Assembly: GCA_010645155.1 (NCBI GenBank) | Contig: CM021313.1 | Location: 3,981,974-4,045,973 of the forward strand | Direction of reading: 5' to 3' | Length of the DNA stretch: 64,000 nt | From: Tigriopus japonicus | Taxonomy: Eukaryota > Arthropoda > Copepoda > Harpacticoida > Harpacticidae | Part shown: positions 1 to 12,078 of the stretch, piece after piece | How the letters are laid out: every line of letters starts with the position of its first letter | Numbering within the stretch: position 1 is the stretch's first letter | Made by a program: the position numbers and the translations under genes | Notes under the pieces: model-generated | What the model was told of the DNA's origin: nothing | What the model saw: the letters and a program-made list of their open reading frames with translations, nothing else | The model's database searches: none

Positions 1-2923
1 GGAACCTCAGTGACCCATTAACATTCATGGGAAAGGGAGAGAAGCGTACACGTGTAATTTTAATACTATGGGGTCGGAATAGACACTTCCGGATTCTTTT
101 AGTGCCTCACTGAAGAAGAAGAAGGAACCCTTTAAAGTAGCTTTTACACGAGTATTTTACCTCTGTTGGGATTCCAAAGTCCAATCTAGGAGGAAAAAGA
201 AGTCCGAGGGTGGCTCTTTACCTTATAGAGTGGAGGTTCCTCTTCCTTGTTCCAAGCGCTTTGCTCCAGAATAGGAAGCCTCAAATCAGCACTTTGCATC
301 CAAACGACCCAATCTTGACCTTTCTGCGAAGATGGAATAGGCCAAACGGTTGGCCAGAAACCTTTGACACGGAGGGTGAAACAAGAAAAAGATTCCACAT
401 TTTGCAACCTTTAATGCGAAAGGTCATTTCAAGCGGATCACCTGTCGAGAACGAAATTGACAACGAATGGCCAGGATTGACGGTGTACCCAATAGCGTCC
501 AACTGAATCTCGACGGAAAACCTGGAATGCAGTGGCTTTAGCAGCCTTAGGCAGAGATTAAGGCAACGATTTTGCTCTTACGTTTGGTCTTCGTGAATGA
601 GATTTGTCAGACTCTTCACACCATACGAAATTAGACGAGTTTGTCCATCGGGAAACACGTCGCAAAGACGAACCACCAAACAACCTTTGAATCCTGAATG
701 GAAATTTGTCTCAGATCATGTTTCAACAGTAAATCAGTGCAAGTTCAGTTACCTTTGGAAACATGACCTTCCACTTTGACCATGGGAAATCCAAAAATCG
801 GCATTTGATAGTCCAGATGTTTTGTAGTCCATGTTGGATCTCTGGCATTCGCAAACGATTGATTTCCCGGTAAATCGGGTGCGCCAAACGAAAGCCATTC
901 CCCACACCAAAGGCCACTTGATCCATTGAAGAATAGTCTCCTTTTGGAGAAACAAGGGCGAGAGATTTCCTCTGAACGGGTACTTCAAGAGGGAAAAACA
1001 GGAATGTTGTCATTAAGAGTAATTGCATTCCAAGTTCACCAATCGAAGAAAAAGACCTTCTGTCAAAGATCGGGTTTTTCATGATCACAACCCAATATTT
1101 GAACGTACAGCCAAGACCAAACATTTCTCATTAAAAACAACATTCGTTGGTCAACATTTCAATAGTTCAAAATATTCATAAACAAATGTCTTCTGAATTG
1201 CTCATGTTTAGAGCATAATACAATGTTTTGACCATGAATTTAAAACGAATTTCAAACCCTGTGACACTAATTTTCAAACCTTCCAAGCCCTTTGATCATC
1301 TCAACACTTTGGTTGGAAAATATGTTGTCTGAGAAACCCGGGACCAACCAATAAATATCTTGAACCATCATAGTCAAATTTCGATCATTTAGAATGATAA
1401 ATGGAGGCAAATATCAATTGTGACCTTTTTCTGACCTTTTTAAAAGTGCTCCATTTTCGTCACATTGAAAAGTCACGCGTTCGATCGGTCGGGCGTTGTT
1501 CGCTTGAAGCCATTTTCCAGGCCATTTCTCCACACACGGTCCAGGAGGAATCTCACCTCGGCATTGATACCAAACCATTTTCTTAGCATCGTCTTGTCGT
1601 TTCGATTTTTCGTCTTTTAAATGATGGTTCCAAAACTCGAGACATTCCATCATGAATCCAATCTTCAAGTAAAGGCAAGTATGAACACTAGTAAAAGAAG
1701 CAATTTAGGGCTGATTTGTTACTTGAGGTCCAGGAAGAGCCACATCAGGCCAATCGTGGGACCAGGGACCAATGATAGCCCTACAATTCGGCAATTGGTC
1801 CACCATCCGAAAGACAGCGTTGGTGTAACCGTCATGCCAACCCCCAATAGCCAACACGGGTATTTGTATCTTGGAGTAATCTTGATCAATGGAGCCATGA
1901 TTCCAGTACGAATCTTGGACCTAATTCAATACGTTTCATGGCAATATCAGTTGAGGCAAACTTAATTGAGAAGTAGATATTACCTGATGATTTAACCATT
2001 GGTCAATCCAAGAATTGGAAGCCAGTTCCAACCTAGATTTCCACTCGCTCCTCCAATCGGAATTAAAGTTTGGATGCGGAGGTCGACAATTCCAAGTAAA
2101 CATGACAGCAGCCCAAGAGAGCATTCCATTGCCAAGGACACACCCACCTTTGTAATGGATATCATCCGTGAAGCGGTTGTCTACACTCATGAAGTCAAAC
2201 AAGTTATTCTTGAAGAAGATGAAGATAACTTGAGCTTATTACCAGTTGAGTACAGAGATATAACAGCCTTGAGACCAAATGGCTGTTTATAAGCCACTTG
2301 CAAACCATTGAAACCACCCCAAGACTTCCCATGCATGCCAACCCTCTCATTAGACCACTCCTGTTTCACGATCCAATCTGACACAAAAAAAAAAGAATAG
2401 TTTTAAGTTAAATTTCAAATTATTGAGATAGTTGTCCTTATAACTCTACCAATTATTTCACAAGCATCCTGTTGTTCTTGAGGAAGGTATTCATCAAAAT
2501 AGAGACCTGTGGAATCTCCAGACCCTCTCATATCAGCTCGAACCACCACATAACCATGACTGGCCAACCAAGGGTGTCTCATGTGATCTCGCTGAATGGT
2601 ATAGCTACTTTTTCCGTATGGAATATATTCCAGAACTGTTGGCAGTCTCTAAAACGATGGCTGTGATTTGTTCTTTATGGAACTTCATTACTTCATCCCA
2701 AGTATCATACCTTGCTTTGTTGTCTATCCATATCTTTATCAGGATCACAATAAACCTCAATTGAATCCGATTGGAAAGTTGGTCCACGGGGAAGATCCAG
2801 AGAAGGGAACCAAATCTTCAGTGCAATTGCGGTCCCATCTTTGAGAACCAGTTCATGATGGTTGATCACACTGACCCCATTGGGTCCAAAACCTCGGCCA
2901 CTTAACTCTTGTCTGGTATACAT
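1..2923 (-). CDS. CocE/NonD-family (X-Pro dipeptidyl-peptidase S15-like) serine hydrolase, C-terminus beyond left edge
   Basis: Alpha/beta hydrolase of the CocE/NonD and peptidase S15 group, which cleaves ester or amide bonds. The exact substrate cannot be told. Exons on the minus strand: 2923-2711, 2648-2450, 2377-2243, 2180-1984, 1920-1723, 1662-1436, 982-753, 693-582, 521-442, 361-222, with GT-AG junctions and continuous phase (577 codons). The catalytic triad is visible: nucleophile Ser in GKSWGGFNG (exon 3), Asp in GGWHDGYT (exon 5) and His in PWSHDWPD (exon 5). LEYIPYGK and ADMRGSGDS before the nucleophile are family hallmarks. LDAIGYTVNPGHSL followed by FWPTVWPIPS (exons 9-10) marks the PepX-C jelly-roll. 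The last part of that domain, perhaps 100 residues, is missing. A further exon (ATTGGACTTTGG onwards, from about 190 down) may continue it. The start at 2923 gives a sensible N-terminus without a signal peptide; an upstream exon is possible. Confidence 0.85.
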
Positions 2924-4530
2924 GGTTGGTTTCTATTTTGTGCCAAACTAGAAGAAATATCAGATTCTTTAGGACCACTAAATCCAACCAGGTTAACCAC
3001 TAAGCCAGCGCAAGTTTGAGCTAATAAAGAAATTGTTTGGGTATTCAAGCCCCAAAAGCTTGAAAACCGAGACAACTGAGGCACCAAAAATCGTATCGGA
3101 TTACAAAGCTTCCTAGTCAGGGTGTTTTTTGAACTAGACTCCTTTACCCATGGTCTCACCATCCTATATGAGCTTAGGAACCTATTCTCAGTTTAAGCGT
3201 AAAGAAATCAATGCTTCAATGTGAAGAAGTTTTTGAACGTCCTTTGTTAAAGAGGTCTACAACCACAAAAGCAAAGTTGATAAGCCTGTTCCGTGTTCTA
3301 TGGGAAAGTGTGAGAGTTCATAAAGCGAGGAGTGTGTTGTTCTCATCCCGACAAGATTCATCTGGCCCCTCTTTCTCTCTTTCTTAGTACTTGTCCCATG
3401 GGAAATAGAGTCAATCTATTCCAAGCTCTCGCTACAATACTCTACGGATTATGGAGGGCGATGATTATAAAAATAGCAGTAGACAATGACCACAAGATTA
3501 AATCCCTTGCAAATTATTTTTCTTCAATAAAACCACTTCACTGTCATCATCCAAACGGATTGAGTTCATCACCGTAATAGCACTGGCTCATGGGAGAGGT
3601 TCGTTAGTATTGGCGATATCCCACATTGGATGGACCCTTCCTCGACCCTTTGGAAGAGCTTGAGCCCATTCCACTTGTACATTTGCCAAATGACAAATGA
3701 TCAAGTAGTAAATGATGCCAAGACGAGTTCCACACACTTTCTCAAAGAGTCTCGCTCTCCCAGAAGCTCGAAATGAGAAATACAGCGAACTGGAACTGAT
3801 GGAGAAAACTAACCTCATGGACAAGGGACAATTTTCAAACTCTTTCAAATTCAACACCAATAACATTAGGGGCACAAAAGCAGTTCTGGTCAATTATTCC
3901 CTTGAATATGTTCACCATAAGACAGTGTTATATTCGATCCTTTACCATTCGATACAACCAGCATCCGCTGGGAAAGTTGCATGTTACTGCAGAGGTTGGA
4001 AAATCTTCGAATCGCGTGAAGAACATCATCAGCCCTTGAGATCACTTTCATCCACCCAGAGAAGGCCAAAACCAACCAGGAGACGACGACGACGATGGTG
4101 ATGATGATGATAGTAATGGAGGTGGTGGTGGTGGTGGAAAAAGGTGGTGAGACCAGCGGTTTCTTTCCATTCGTACTCTCAAGCATTTTTCTTGTGAGCA
4201 AAATATTTTACATTCAACGCCAGATCTTTCAAGACAGTTTTGTTTGGTTCTGGATATTTTTATTTAAAAACAAAAAGATGATAAAAGGCAGTTGTTTAAA
4301 AAGGTCAATATAGGATGGTATCCAAGGACTGGTTAACAAAATCGGGACAATATTACGTCGCTAATAGATGGCATCACAGCAGTATCTTAGCTATTCTCAA
4401 TGTTTGTGTACATGCGAATGGGGACATACAACGTCAGTTTTGGAAAGGGAGTGATTTTTGGATTGCTTTTGCTTCGTTATGTTATGGAAATCCTATCAAG
4501 ACGCTAATCCTTCTTTGAATTGGATTCCAG
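2924..4530. other. Gene-free stretch between the hydrolase and the Ig exons
   Basis: No coding exon could be supported on either strand. Open frames exist but lack family resemblance. Around 4081-4137 there is a run of imperfect trinucleotide repeats (GAC/GAT then GGT units), which on the opposite strand reads as an artificial run of Thr, Ile and Val. If the Ig gene at 4531 has its missing exons further left, this stretch is part of a large intron. Confidence 0.5.
4081..4137. repeat. Imperfect trinucleotide microsatellite (GAC/GAT/GGT)
   Basis: Successive GAC, GAT and GGT triplets with few interruptions. The antisense translation gives a hydrophobic Thr/Ile/Val run that mimics a membrane helix. 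Confidence 0.8.
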
Positions 4531-5786
4531 ATGGCGGTGTCTTACATTTCAAACGGGTTTCACGTGGAGATATGGGGGCCTACTTGTGTATGGCGGCCAA
4601 TGGGATTCCACCAATCGTGAGTCGTCGCATTCATTTGGATGTGTTGTGTAAGCCCATAAACGAATATGATTTCATTTTTAAGCAGGTCGTCCTGATAAAC
4701 GATTTCTCTTATTTCAAGATTCACCCGTTATTCACATAAATCTTCAAGTGGTCCGAGCATCTGTGGGGGATAAGATCTCGTTGAACTGTTCTATTACGGG
4801 AAATCCCACTCCATCTCTTTATTGGGAGGTCGACGGAAAGCCTTTAGGGGCAGGTAAAAATGAAACAAATTGGTATTCATCAATGAACAGTTCACAAATT
4901 TCCATCAATAAATTGAGAGACTTAGTTTTCCTTCTAGGCTTTAGGACACAAAGACATTGCTTAGATGTTCTTTGCATGATCAGTACTAGAGCACTATAAT
5001 AAATTTATTATGGTGCTCTAATCAGTACCACGAAATTTCTGTTTGTCAGGGCAAATTTGCACCCTTAGGATTTTTTAAAATCTTGCCTTATTTTTAATCT
5101 GCTTACGATTGCGATCCCAATCCACTAAAAACCTCCTTTTTCTTCCATCCACCTATTTTTCATAAAATTTGTTGCATTGTTAATTATTCCAGAGTCCCCA
5201 AATCATTTTCTTCGGAAATTTCGGCGACAAAATGGTGTTTTCTCGAATCTCCAAGTTCTTCTAACGGCAGAAAGTGAGCGAATTGTCACATATCAATGTC
5301 ACGGCAACAATTCGGAGGGAAAAGCTGCGGATGAAGTCGATATCCATGTCATTGGTGAGCCTCTTGATTTAATTTGTCCAACGAAAACAATCACGAAACC
5401 TTTGCTTTTATTCTTCAGAACGGATCAGTTATGGAGATGTTCCCGATGTGATCGAAAACAGAGAACTCCCGGAGGAAACTGTTTTTCTGCAAGGTAATCC
5501 TTGGGAACTTCATGATGGTAGGGCAAAAAGAAAATTAGCTCATTGGTCTTTTAAAATATAACCAAAACTTGTTTGTTTTCCAGAACAAGCCCCTCAGATT
5601 CAACCGGGGAAATATCAAGAATATCAAAGTGAATCATCGGCAGGTTTGCCAACACGTTCAAGCGACAACAAGCCCAAACCTGATCGAGACTGGCCATTCA
5701 CCAAAACATCCAATTCATCCAAACTGGAAACACTGAACTTAACCTGGCTCTTGGCTTTGATTTTTCTAGCGGTTTTTGTCTGTTAA
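4531..5786 (+). CDS. GPI-anchored immunoglobulin-superfamily protein, DIP/lachesin-like, 3' exons only
   Basis: Cell-surface adhesion protein of the Dpr-interacting protein/lachesin type, seen only from the middle of its second Ig domain. Exons 4531-4647, 4719-4853, 5193-5354, 5419-5493 and 5584-5786 join in continuous phase. The first carries FKRVSRGDMGAYLCMAANG, the F-strand signature of the DIP Ig2 domain (D-M-G-x-Y-x-C). The next two build Ig3 (SLNCSITG ... LYWEV, then VTYQCHGNNSEG). A Ser/Pro/Gln-rich stalk follows, and the protein ends in LNLTWLLALIFLAVFVC, a hydrophobic tail with no cytoplasmic residues, typical of a GPI-attachment signal. Exons for the signal peptide, Ig1 and the first half of Ig2 are not found upstream to position 1. 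Either they lie outside the window, with the antisense hydrolase nested in an intron, or the locus is incomplete. Confidence 0.8.
4987..5020. repeat. 34-bp near-perfect palindrome inside an Ig-gene intron
   Basis: TAGAGCAC at the left pairs with GTGCTCTA at the right around an AT-only core. It can form a long hairpin in the intron between 4853 and 5193. Confidence 0.75.
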
Positions 5787-7325
5787 TCATGTTTTAACCT
5801 TAATTACTAGCTAACTAACTTTTTGTTGGTTGAAACAATTTTCAGATCTGATGTTCATACCTACCGCGTTTCAACCAAAGAGTTCACTCTTATTTATATC
5901 CCTATTGCAAATGCTACATTGTCAGAATCAAATAAAAATAAAACACATCAAAACTAGTTATGGCGTAGTGAAAATGATCTTCATTTTCCCAGAATTCAGG
6001 TCGAAGAAAAACATGCGTCACATCCAGTTGGCTTCATGGAGGAAAATAAAAACAACTGACCAATGACTCTAACTTCGCCTCATATTTCGAACGCTAAAAC
6101 TTTACGAACCAAATCTTACTTGGAATATGCAATGTGAAGGAAGCAACCAAAATCCTCCTTTTAATTTTCGTTTTGCTATAAATCTTGTTATTTCCCGTAA
6201 TATACTGTAACTTGTTCCTTCTTAAGAAGCCAGGTTTTGTCGCGTCAGCATCTTTGGTTAAAAAGTATTGGTTGAAAACGTTTTTTTTTGTCAACAATAA
6301 AACTTGCTGATGTTTTTAAGGTACAATGGAAGCAGATGTACAGTATATTCATGTCACGCGCTCAAAAAGGCTTTTTTCGGATCACACCAAATGCACCAGT
6401 TCCACAGAAGATTTTAACCTGTGGCTTTACTTGTTTTTTTGGTTTTTGATTGCCAGGGCAATCGAAAATTATTTGAGTTCTCAAAATCTTCCAGAAGTCA
6501 AAAAAAAAGTCAATGAAACAACAATAGATATTATTTTACTGTGTCGCTTCTGAAAAAGGACTCCCCTAGGTGGGGAAAAATGGAGATAAAATCTATTTTA
6601 ATTGTCTAAAATCTACAACCTACATCCAATGTGACCGTTTCAAGTCTGCTTTAAAGGGATTCGTTCTTTTGTGAAATTTTCAAATATTTTTTATACTTAA
6701 TAATTCAAAGTCAGAGCTCATCTCAACTAAGTTCGATTTCATTTGTGTTGCTCAATATTTAGACACATATCTTGGGGATTTTGAGTGAACCGAAGAAACG
6801 TTGAAGAAATCTTTTCAAACTCGCCAAAAGCTATCATTACCTCATTGTTCTGAGAAAGTACAAAATGAGGCCTCGTTTAACCTAACCAGTGAGATTGTTC
6901 TGGAGTCAAGGTAGACAAGAAAGTAACGGCATGCTTGATGCTCGTGAAAGATTTGTTTTGGCGCATCATTTTTACGTCGCGTTTTTGGGTTTTTGGTCTT
7001 ACCTTCTGGAAGACGAACTGGTTTGGCTTCCTCATGGCCCACAAAACAACCATTTCCAAAGCCAATACGCAGGCCCGCAATTTACCTTGAATGACGTACG
7101 TACGCCAAACCATGCTCAAGGTACAAACTAAATACATGTCAACAAATGTGTCGGCGAAAAGCATCAAAACAATTTCGAGCGGGATGTTTTCGCTTGCAGT
7201 GGCGAAGACTATATTAAGCCGACTTTCTTCACCAACCAATTCAATAAAACAAAACCATTCAAACACAAACTATTCCAAAAGTGCTCTCTAAGACCTTTCA
7301 ACATAGTTCTCTATAACTTCACATC
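5787..7325. other. Intergenic region between the Ig gene and the SLC12 gene
   Basis: AT-rich. A poly(A) signal AATAAA lies at 5931-5936, 145 bp after the Ig stop codon. The only notable reading frame is the minus-strand one at 6877-7266, described separately. Confidence 0.5.
6877..7266 (-). CDS. Unrecognised hydrophobic minus-strand reading frame, possible partial membrane-protein exon
   Basis: I do not recognise this frame. It reads 129 codons with two hydrophobic segments (IPLEIVLMLFAD ... VDMYLVCTLSMVW and LRACVLALEMVVLWAM) and a basic tail. A donor-like GTAAAT follows TYVIQ near 7115, so only the first ~50 residues may be coding. It lies head-to-head with the SLC12 gene, 60 bp from its start codon. 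It could equally be 5' flank of that gene. Confidence 0.2.
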   Translation of the reverse strand: MFEWFCFIELVGEESRLNIVFATASENIPLEIVLMLFADTFVDMYLVCTLSMVWRTYVIQGKLRACVLALEMVVLWAMRKPNQFVFQKVRPKTQKRDVKMMRQNKSFTSIKHAVTFLSTLTPEQSHWLG

Positions 7326-10300
7326 ATGGCTGGAATCACTAATCCTGGATACATATCCTCAGCCAACTCCGAAGAGGAGGATAAACTTGGCAACTTGGCA
7401 AGAAATATCACGGTAAGAAAAAGCCTTTTTGTTGTGCCATTCATATCATCTATCATCGTGATTTTACTTTAATCAGGTGGAGGCATTTCCCTCTGAGCGA
7501 TATTATCGACGAATGTCCTCGGTCCATTTCAATGAAGACCGTCCCACAATCGAGGAACTCAAAACGGGACAAATGAAATCGGTGGTAAGTTAACCTTGAT
7601 TGATCTCACAATTTGGTTTTTCACGGAGGAATTCACACAAATATGTTCCATTTCTAGGATCCTGAAGCAGGGGAGGACGTTCCAATCGACGACCAATCTT
7701 TTAAAATGGGATGGATGAAGGGAGTTTTTGTAAGTTTCAAGTGAGTGAAATATCTCCAAGCAGGATATATCATAGATTGCTTTTATTCCAGATGCCATGT
7801 CTCCTGAACATTTGGGGAGTGATGCTCTTCCTCCGTTTGTCTTGGGTGGTGGGACAGTGTGGAATCCGTAAGCATACAAAAGTGTAAATCTTCTTGGGAT
7901 CTGGGTAAAACCCATGTTTTCTATTCCTAGTTCAAGCCGTTCTTGTCATAACTCTCTGCAACGTGGTCACCTTCATCACCTCGTTATCCATGTCCGCCGT
8001 GTCAACCAATGGCAAGATCAAGGGTGGTGGCATCTACTACATGATATCCAGATCATTGGGAGCAGAATTTGGAGGTGCTATTGGCATCATGTTGACAATT
8101 GCCAACTCCATTGCGGTGGCTACATATCTGATCGGTTTCGTGGATTCGCTATTAGATATGCTCAAAGAATATCTGACCAACTTCAACGGCATCCTGGATG
8201 ACATTGACACCCGGGTCAATGATATCCGTTGGATTGGAGGGTCCTTGCTGATATTCTGCTTGGTTTTGGCCATCGTTGGGATGAGTTGGGTCACTCGAGT
8301 TCAAATGTTTCTTTTGGTACTCTTAATCGTGTCCCAATTGGACTTCATTGTTGGGTCTTTCATCCCAGCTGAAGACGAGGTTAAGTACGGATTTGTTGGA
8401 TATTCTGGTAGGACGGCATTTGCCAAATGCGTTAGTGATATAACAAAAGCTCACCAGCGTTATTCTTATTACAGCAAAAACGTTTTCGGATAATTTTATG
8501 ACCACAAATTACCATAATCACGATGATCCCGGAAACGCTCCCGGATTCTTCCAAGTCTTTGGCGTCTTCTTTCCTGCAGTCACTGGAATCGTGGCAGGAG
8601 CCAATTTGTCTGGCGATCTAAAAGACCCAGCATCTGCAATCCCTAAGGGTACTCTCTCAGCCATAGGTCTCACCTATGTTACTTACATTGGATACGCAGT
8701 CATGATTGGTAGTTGCTATCTCTCGGAGACCTCTGGCGACGCAGCCGAATACAAGGCTTTCTTGAACGGAAATGAGTCCGCTGATGTTTTCAGCTTTGAC
8801 AATTGCACCTTCCGCAAATGCGATTACGGCTCATCCAACGACCAACAGGTAATTATGATATAACTACATAGTTTATAAAAGACTTTCTTAGACCTTTTGA
8901 CTTTACTCTCAGACCTTGGCCAAAATTTCATACACAAGCTATCTCGTGTTTGCTGGATGTTTTGCGGCTACTCTCTCGTCCGCGATTGCTTCATTGGTGG
9001 GTGCTCCACGCGTCCTCCAAGCTCTGGCCAAGGATAAGTTATATCCCTTGATTGGATTCTTTGCCAGTGGATATGGGAAGAACAACGAACCTATCCGGGG
9101 CTATGTCCTCTCTTTCCTCATCGCTTTGGGTTGCATCATGATTGGAAACTTGGACGTGGTGTCCAGTCTCCTCTCGAACTTTTTCGTGGCCGCTTATGCC
9201 CTCATCAACTTCTCAGTGTTCCACGCCTCTATGGCTAAATCGCCGGGATGGCGCCCAGCTTTCAAATACTACAACCAATGGGTCTCTCTGATCGGAACCT
9301 TCTTGTGTGTGGCCGTCATGTTTCTAATGGATCCGATCACCGCCTTCATTACGATCGCTTGTGTTGGAATCTTGTACTTTTACATCAAGTATCGAAAGCC
9401 CCAAGCCAATTGGGGAAGTTCCACGGAAGCTCAACAATTCGTCAAGACTCTCCAAAATGTCCACGAGTTATCTAATGCTCCGGATCACGTGAAGAACTTC
9501 CGACCTAAAGTGTTGGTCTTCAGTGGCAATCCGGCACACCGCATTCCGCTAATGGATTTCGCTCACCTTCTGACCAAAAAATTGTCCCTTTTAATGTGCG
9601 CAGATGTTCAACAGGTAAGCGTTTTCATAACATGATTGGTTCATCGAAGTCAATGATTGTAAAATGAGGGAATTTCACCTTCCAGGATGTCACTACCAAA
9701 GAACGTGAATCTCTGAAGGAGACTGCCTCAAATTGGCTCTCCGAACACAAAATAAAGGCTTTCTACTTTGTGGCCAAGGATCGGACTCTTGAGGAAGGTG
9801 CCATGTCTTGTATGGCCTTAGCTGGACTTGGTACGGCCAAAACCCTTCATTCCAACCACTCGCAAATGTCTTACCTTTCTCTTCTTTTCTACAGGCAAAT
9901 TCTCTCCAAATATGATTTTACTAGGATACAAACAGAATTGGTTTGATGATGAATGCGGCACAGACCAATATTATAACATCCTTCATGAAGCTCTGGACAT
10001 GAACTTGGGACTCAGTATCCTTCGTCTACCAAGTGGTTGCGACTTCTCGACCAAGTTTGAGACTGAGGAAGTGCGCGAAATCGAAGTTTCTAATGCCGAT
10101 GAAGATGATGGCCTCTGTGACGACGATGATGAGAACGACAAAGGGATGACTCTAAAGATCCCTAAACTTCTCGGCAACGACCTCAATGACAAACGAAGAC
10201 GTCATAGAAGCAAACGTCGGTCCATCTTCACTGGCCAAGATGGAAATCTCATTCCAAGCACTGTCCTCAATGACATCAACGTGTTCAAACAAAAGAAGCA

Positions 10301-10961
10301 ACAGGGTGTGATCGACGTTTGGTGGCTTTATGATGATGGAGGACTCACCCTTCTGATTCCAGTTATTCTCAAGACGCGCAAGCAGTTTGCTGATTGTCAG
10401 CTGCGCGTTTTTGCCCTAGGATCTAAAGTTGACGACTTGGACAGTGAGACTAAAAAGTAAGTGCACGGACTTTCTACAGTTGCCTTGGACGCGGGAATAA
10501 TTGTGAAACTATTTCAATTTTTTAGTATGTCTAACTTGTTGGAGAAGTTCCGCATTCCTTGCACGGATGTGATCATAATTCCTGATGTCACGACAGAAGC
10601 TCGAGAAGATACTTATTCTCGATTCGAAGAAATATCAACTAGAGCCAGTACACCAACTCATCAGTTGCTAGAACACAAAGAGCGTTCCAATCGATATCTT
10701 CGATTGGCTGAAATATTGCAAGAGCAATCCGCAGACTCTCAGATGGTGGTCATGTAAGTATCACACTTGAGTTAAGCAAAAATGGAGGTCAATAAAAAAT
10801 ATATTTTTTTTGCTGATTTCAGGACGCTTCCCATGCCTAGACCAGATTTTATTTGCTCGTCCCTGTATATGAGTTGGTTGGAAATAATGTCTCGCAATAT
10901 GAGCATGCCATTTCTCTTTGTCCGTGGCAATCAAACTTCAGTCCTCACTTTCTATTCATAG
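7326..10961 (+). CDS. Sodium-coupled cation-chloride cotransporter, SLC12 NKCC/NCC type
   Basis: Plasma-membrane carrier moving Na+ and Cl-, with or without K+, electroneutrally. Exons 7326-7412, 7477-7584, 7658-7729, 7792-7867, 7931-8407, 8475-8848, 8913-9614, 9686-9830, 9895-10456, 10526-10753 and 10823-10961 give 989 residues. Diagnostic parts in order: [19 protein letters not shown] (TM1), [20 protein letters not shown] (TM3, with the Tyr used for K+ in this family), [15 protein letters not shown] (TM6), [14 protein letters not shown] (TM8 with the Ser-Ser pair of Na-dependent members), then the cytoplasmic SLC12 C-domain ending in [10 protein letters not shown]. The Asn in [13 protein letters not shown] sits in the large extracellular loop. 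Length suits NCC/NKCC; only about 90 residues precede TM1, shorter than vertebrate NKCC1, and I see no RFxV kinase-docking motif. An acidic stretch ([14 protein letters not shown]) interrupts the C-domain. Confidence 0.93.
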
Positions 10962-11070
10962 GTGTAAACACCTACTGTACCTTCATCCAACAAATCACTG
11001 TATTGTCACGTTTTCAATTGGTCAGAATAATGTATGACAGATGTGCTATAATAATTTTTACTGTAAGTCC

Positions 11071-11076
11071 AATAAA
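11071..11076 (+). promoter_or_regulatory. Poly(A) signal of the SLC12 gene
   Basis: AATAAA lies 110 bp downstream of the stop codon at 10959-10961, a normal 3' UTR distance for this compact genome. Confidence 0.55.
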
Positions 11077-11775
11077 AACCGGAGTCAAATATGAACGGAG
11101 TATGATTTTGCATTCACGCAACCTTGCTTTTTTGTAAATCTAAGTGATCGCAAGGCTTTTTTGAAACCACAAGTATCGGTTTGAGATAAGGTCTTAAGCA
11201 GTAGGTCTTCAAACGTTGAGTAACAGTTGTAGTACCAATATTTTTCGGTTTTTTTTGGGAAGTATTGGTTACTTGGAAGGGCTGAAAATACAGGGTTTTG
11301 TTGGGGCCCTACACTTAATATTGAGCTTGAAAAACTCCACCCCTTATACTTAAATTTACGTTAACTTTAAATGGTGCAACACATGAAGGAAACTAAAATA
11401 AGAAATAACAATGTACGTATCTTGGGAAAGATTTTTTTTTCATTCACTGAGAATTAGCACAATCAGGTCAAGTAATTGAGAGGTATGTTCAATTGATTGC
11501 TATTACGTAAATCGTCAAAAAATTGTCAAAAAATACACTGACAACGTTAGGAAATGCATTTGCCTAAAACAACAATTATGCACCAACATTTTTTTGACGA
11601 GGCTTCGAAGTTTCACTGCAGCTACATGGAATGTGATTCCGTGATAAAATTTCCGGAACAAATGAAATCATAAGTCTTCGTCAAACAATAAACATTTTTA
11701 TGTTGTTTGGCCTACCAACAAGTTACTATTGGCAGATATGGACAACCCATTAAGCACAACCAATGAAACTTGAAA

Positions 11776-12078
11776 TTATGTGCAACTTCTGAGCTTTGTG
11801 ACACAAAATGTGCGCACACGAATGCTCCTGAAAAAATACACTTTCAGATACCTTTCATACCTTCTCTGAGTACTGTACAACCCTAACTTCTGGAGCCTCT
11901 CCCAATACGAGAGCTCTCTCATTCCTGCGATGTTCCTAGTAAAACATCTTTGGACCTGCTCGACCTTTTGCAAACCTGCTGAACTCATTGGAGCCCAAAT
12001 GGGTGAGGCATATTCGAGATGGGGCTGTACAATCGACAATCTTAACCTTGGTGGGCCTGAGTTGACCTGATGGGACAT
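11776..12078 (-). mobile_element. Fragment of a non-LTR (LINE) retrotransposon reverse transcriptase
   Basis: The minus strand reads VQPHLEYASPIWAP, then QKVEQVQRCFTRNIAGM, then LSYWERLQKLGLYSTQRRYER. This is the C-terminal thumb region of LINE reverse transcriptases in the Jockey/RTE-like group. The frame is open for 100 codons but neither the catalytic palm nor an endonuclease is nearby, so this is a dead 3' fragment. Confidence 0.8.

Noticed and set aside
3588..4201. Minus-strand frames with an apparent transmembrane helix (Thr/Ile/Val run) and basic tail
   Set aside because: The helix is the reverse translation of a trinucleotide microsatellite at 4081-4137, and the two frames cannot be joined by plausible splice sites.
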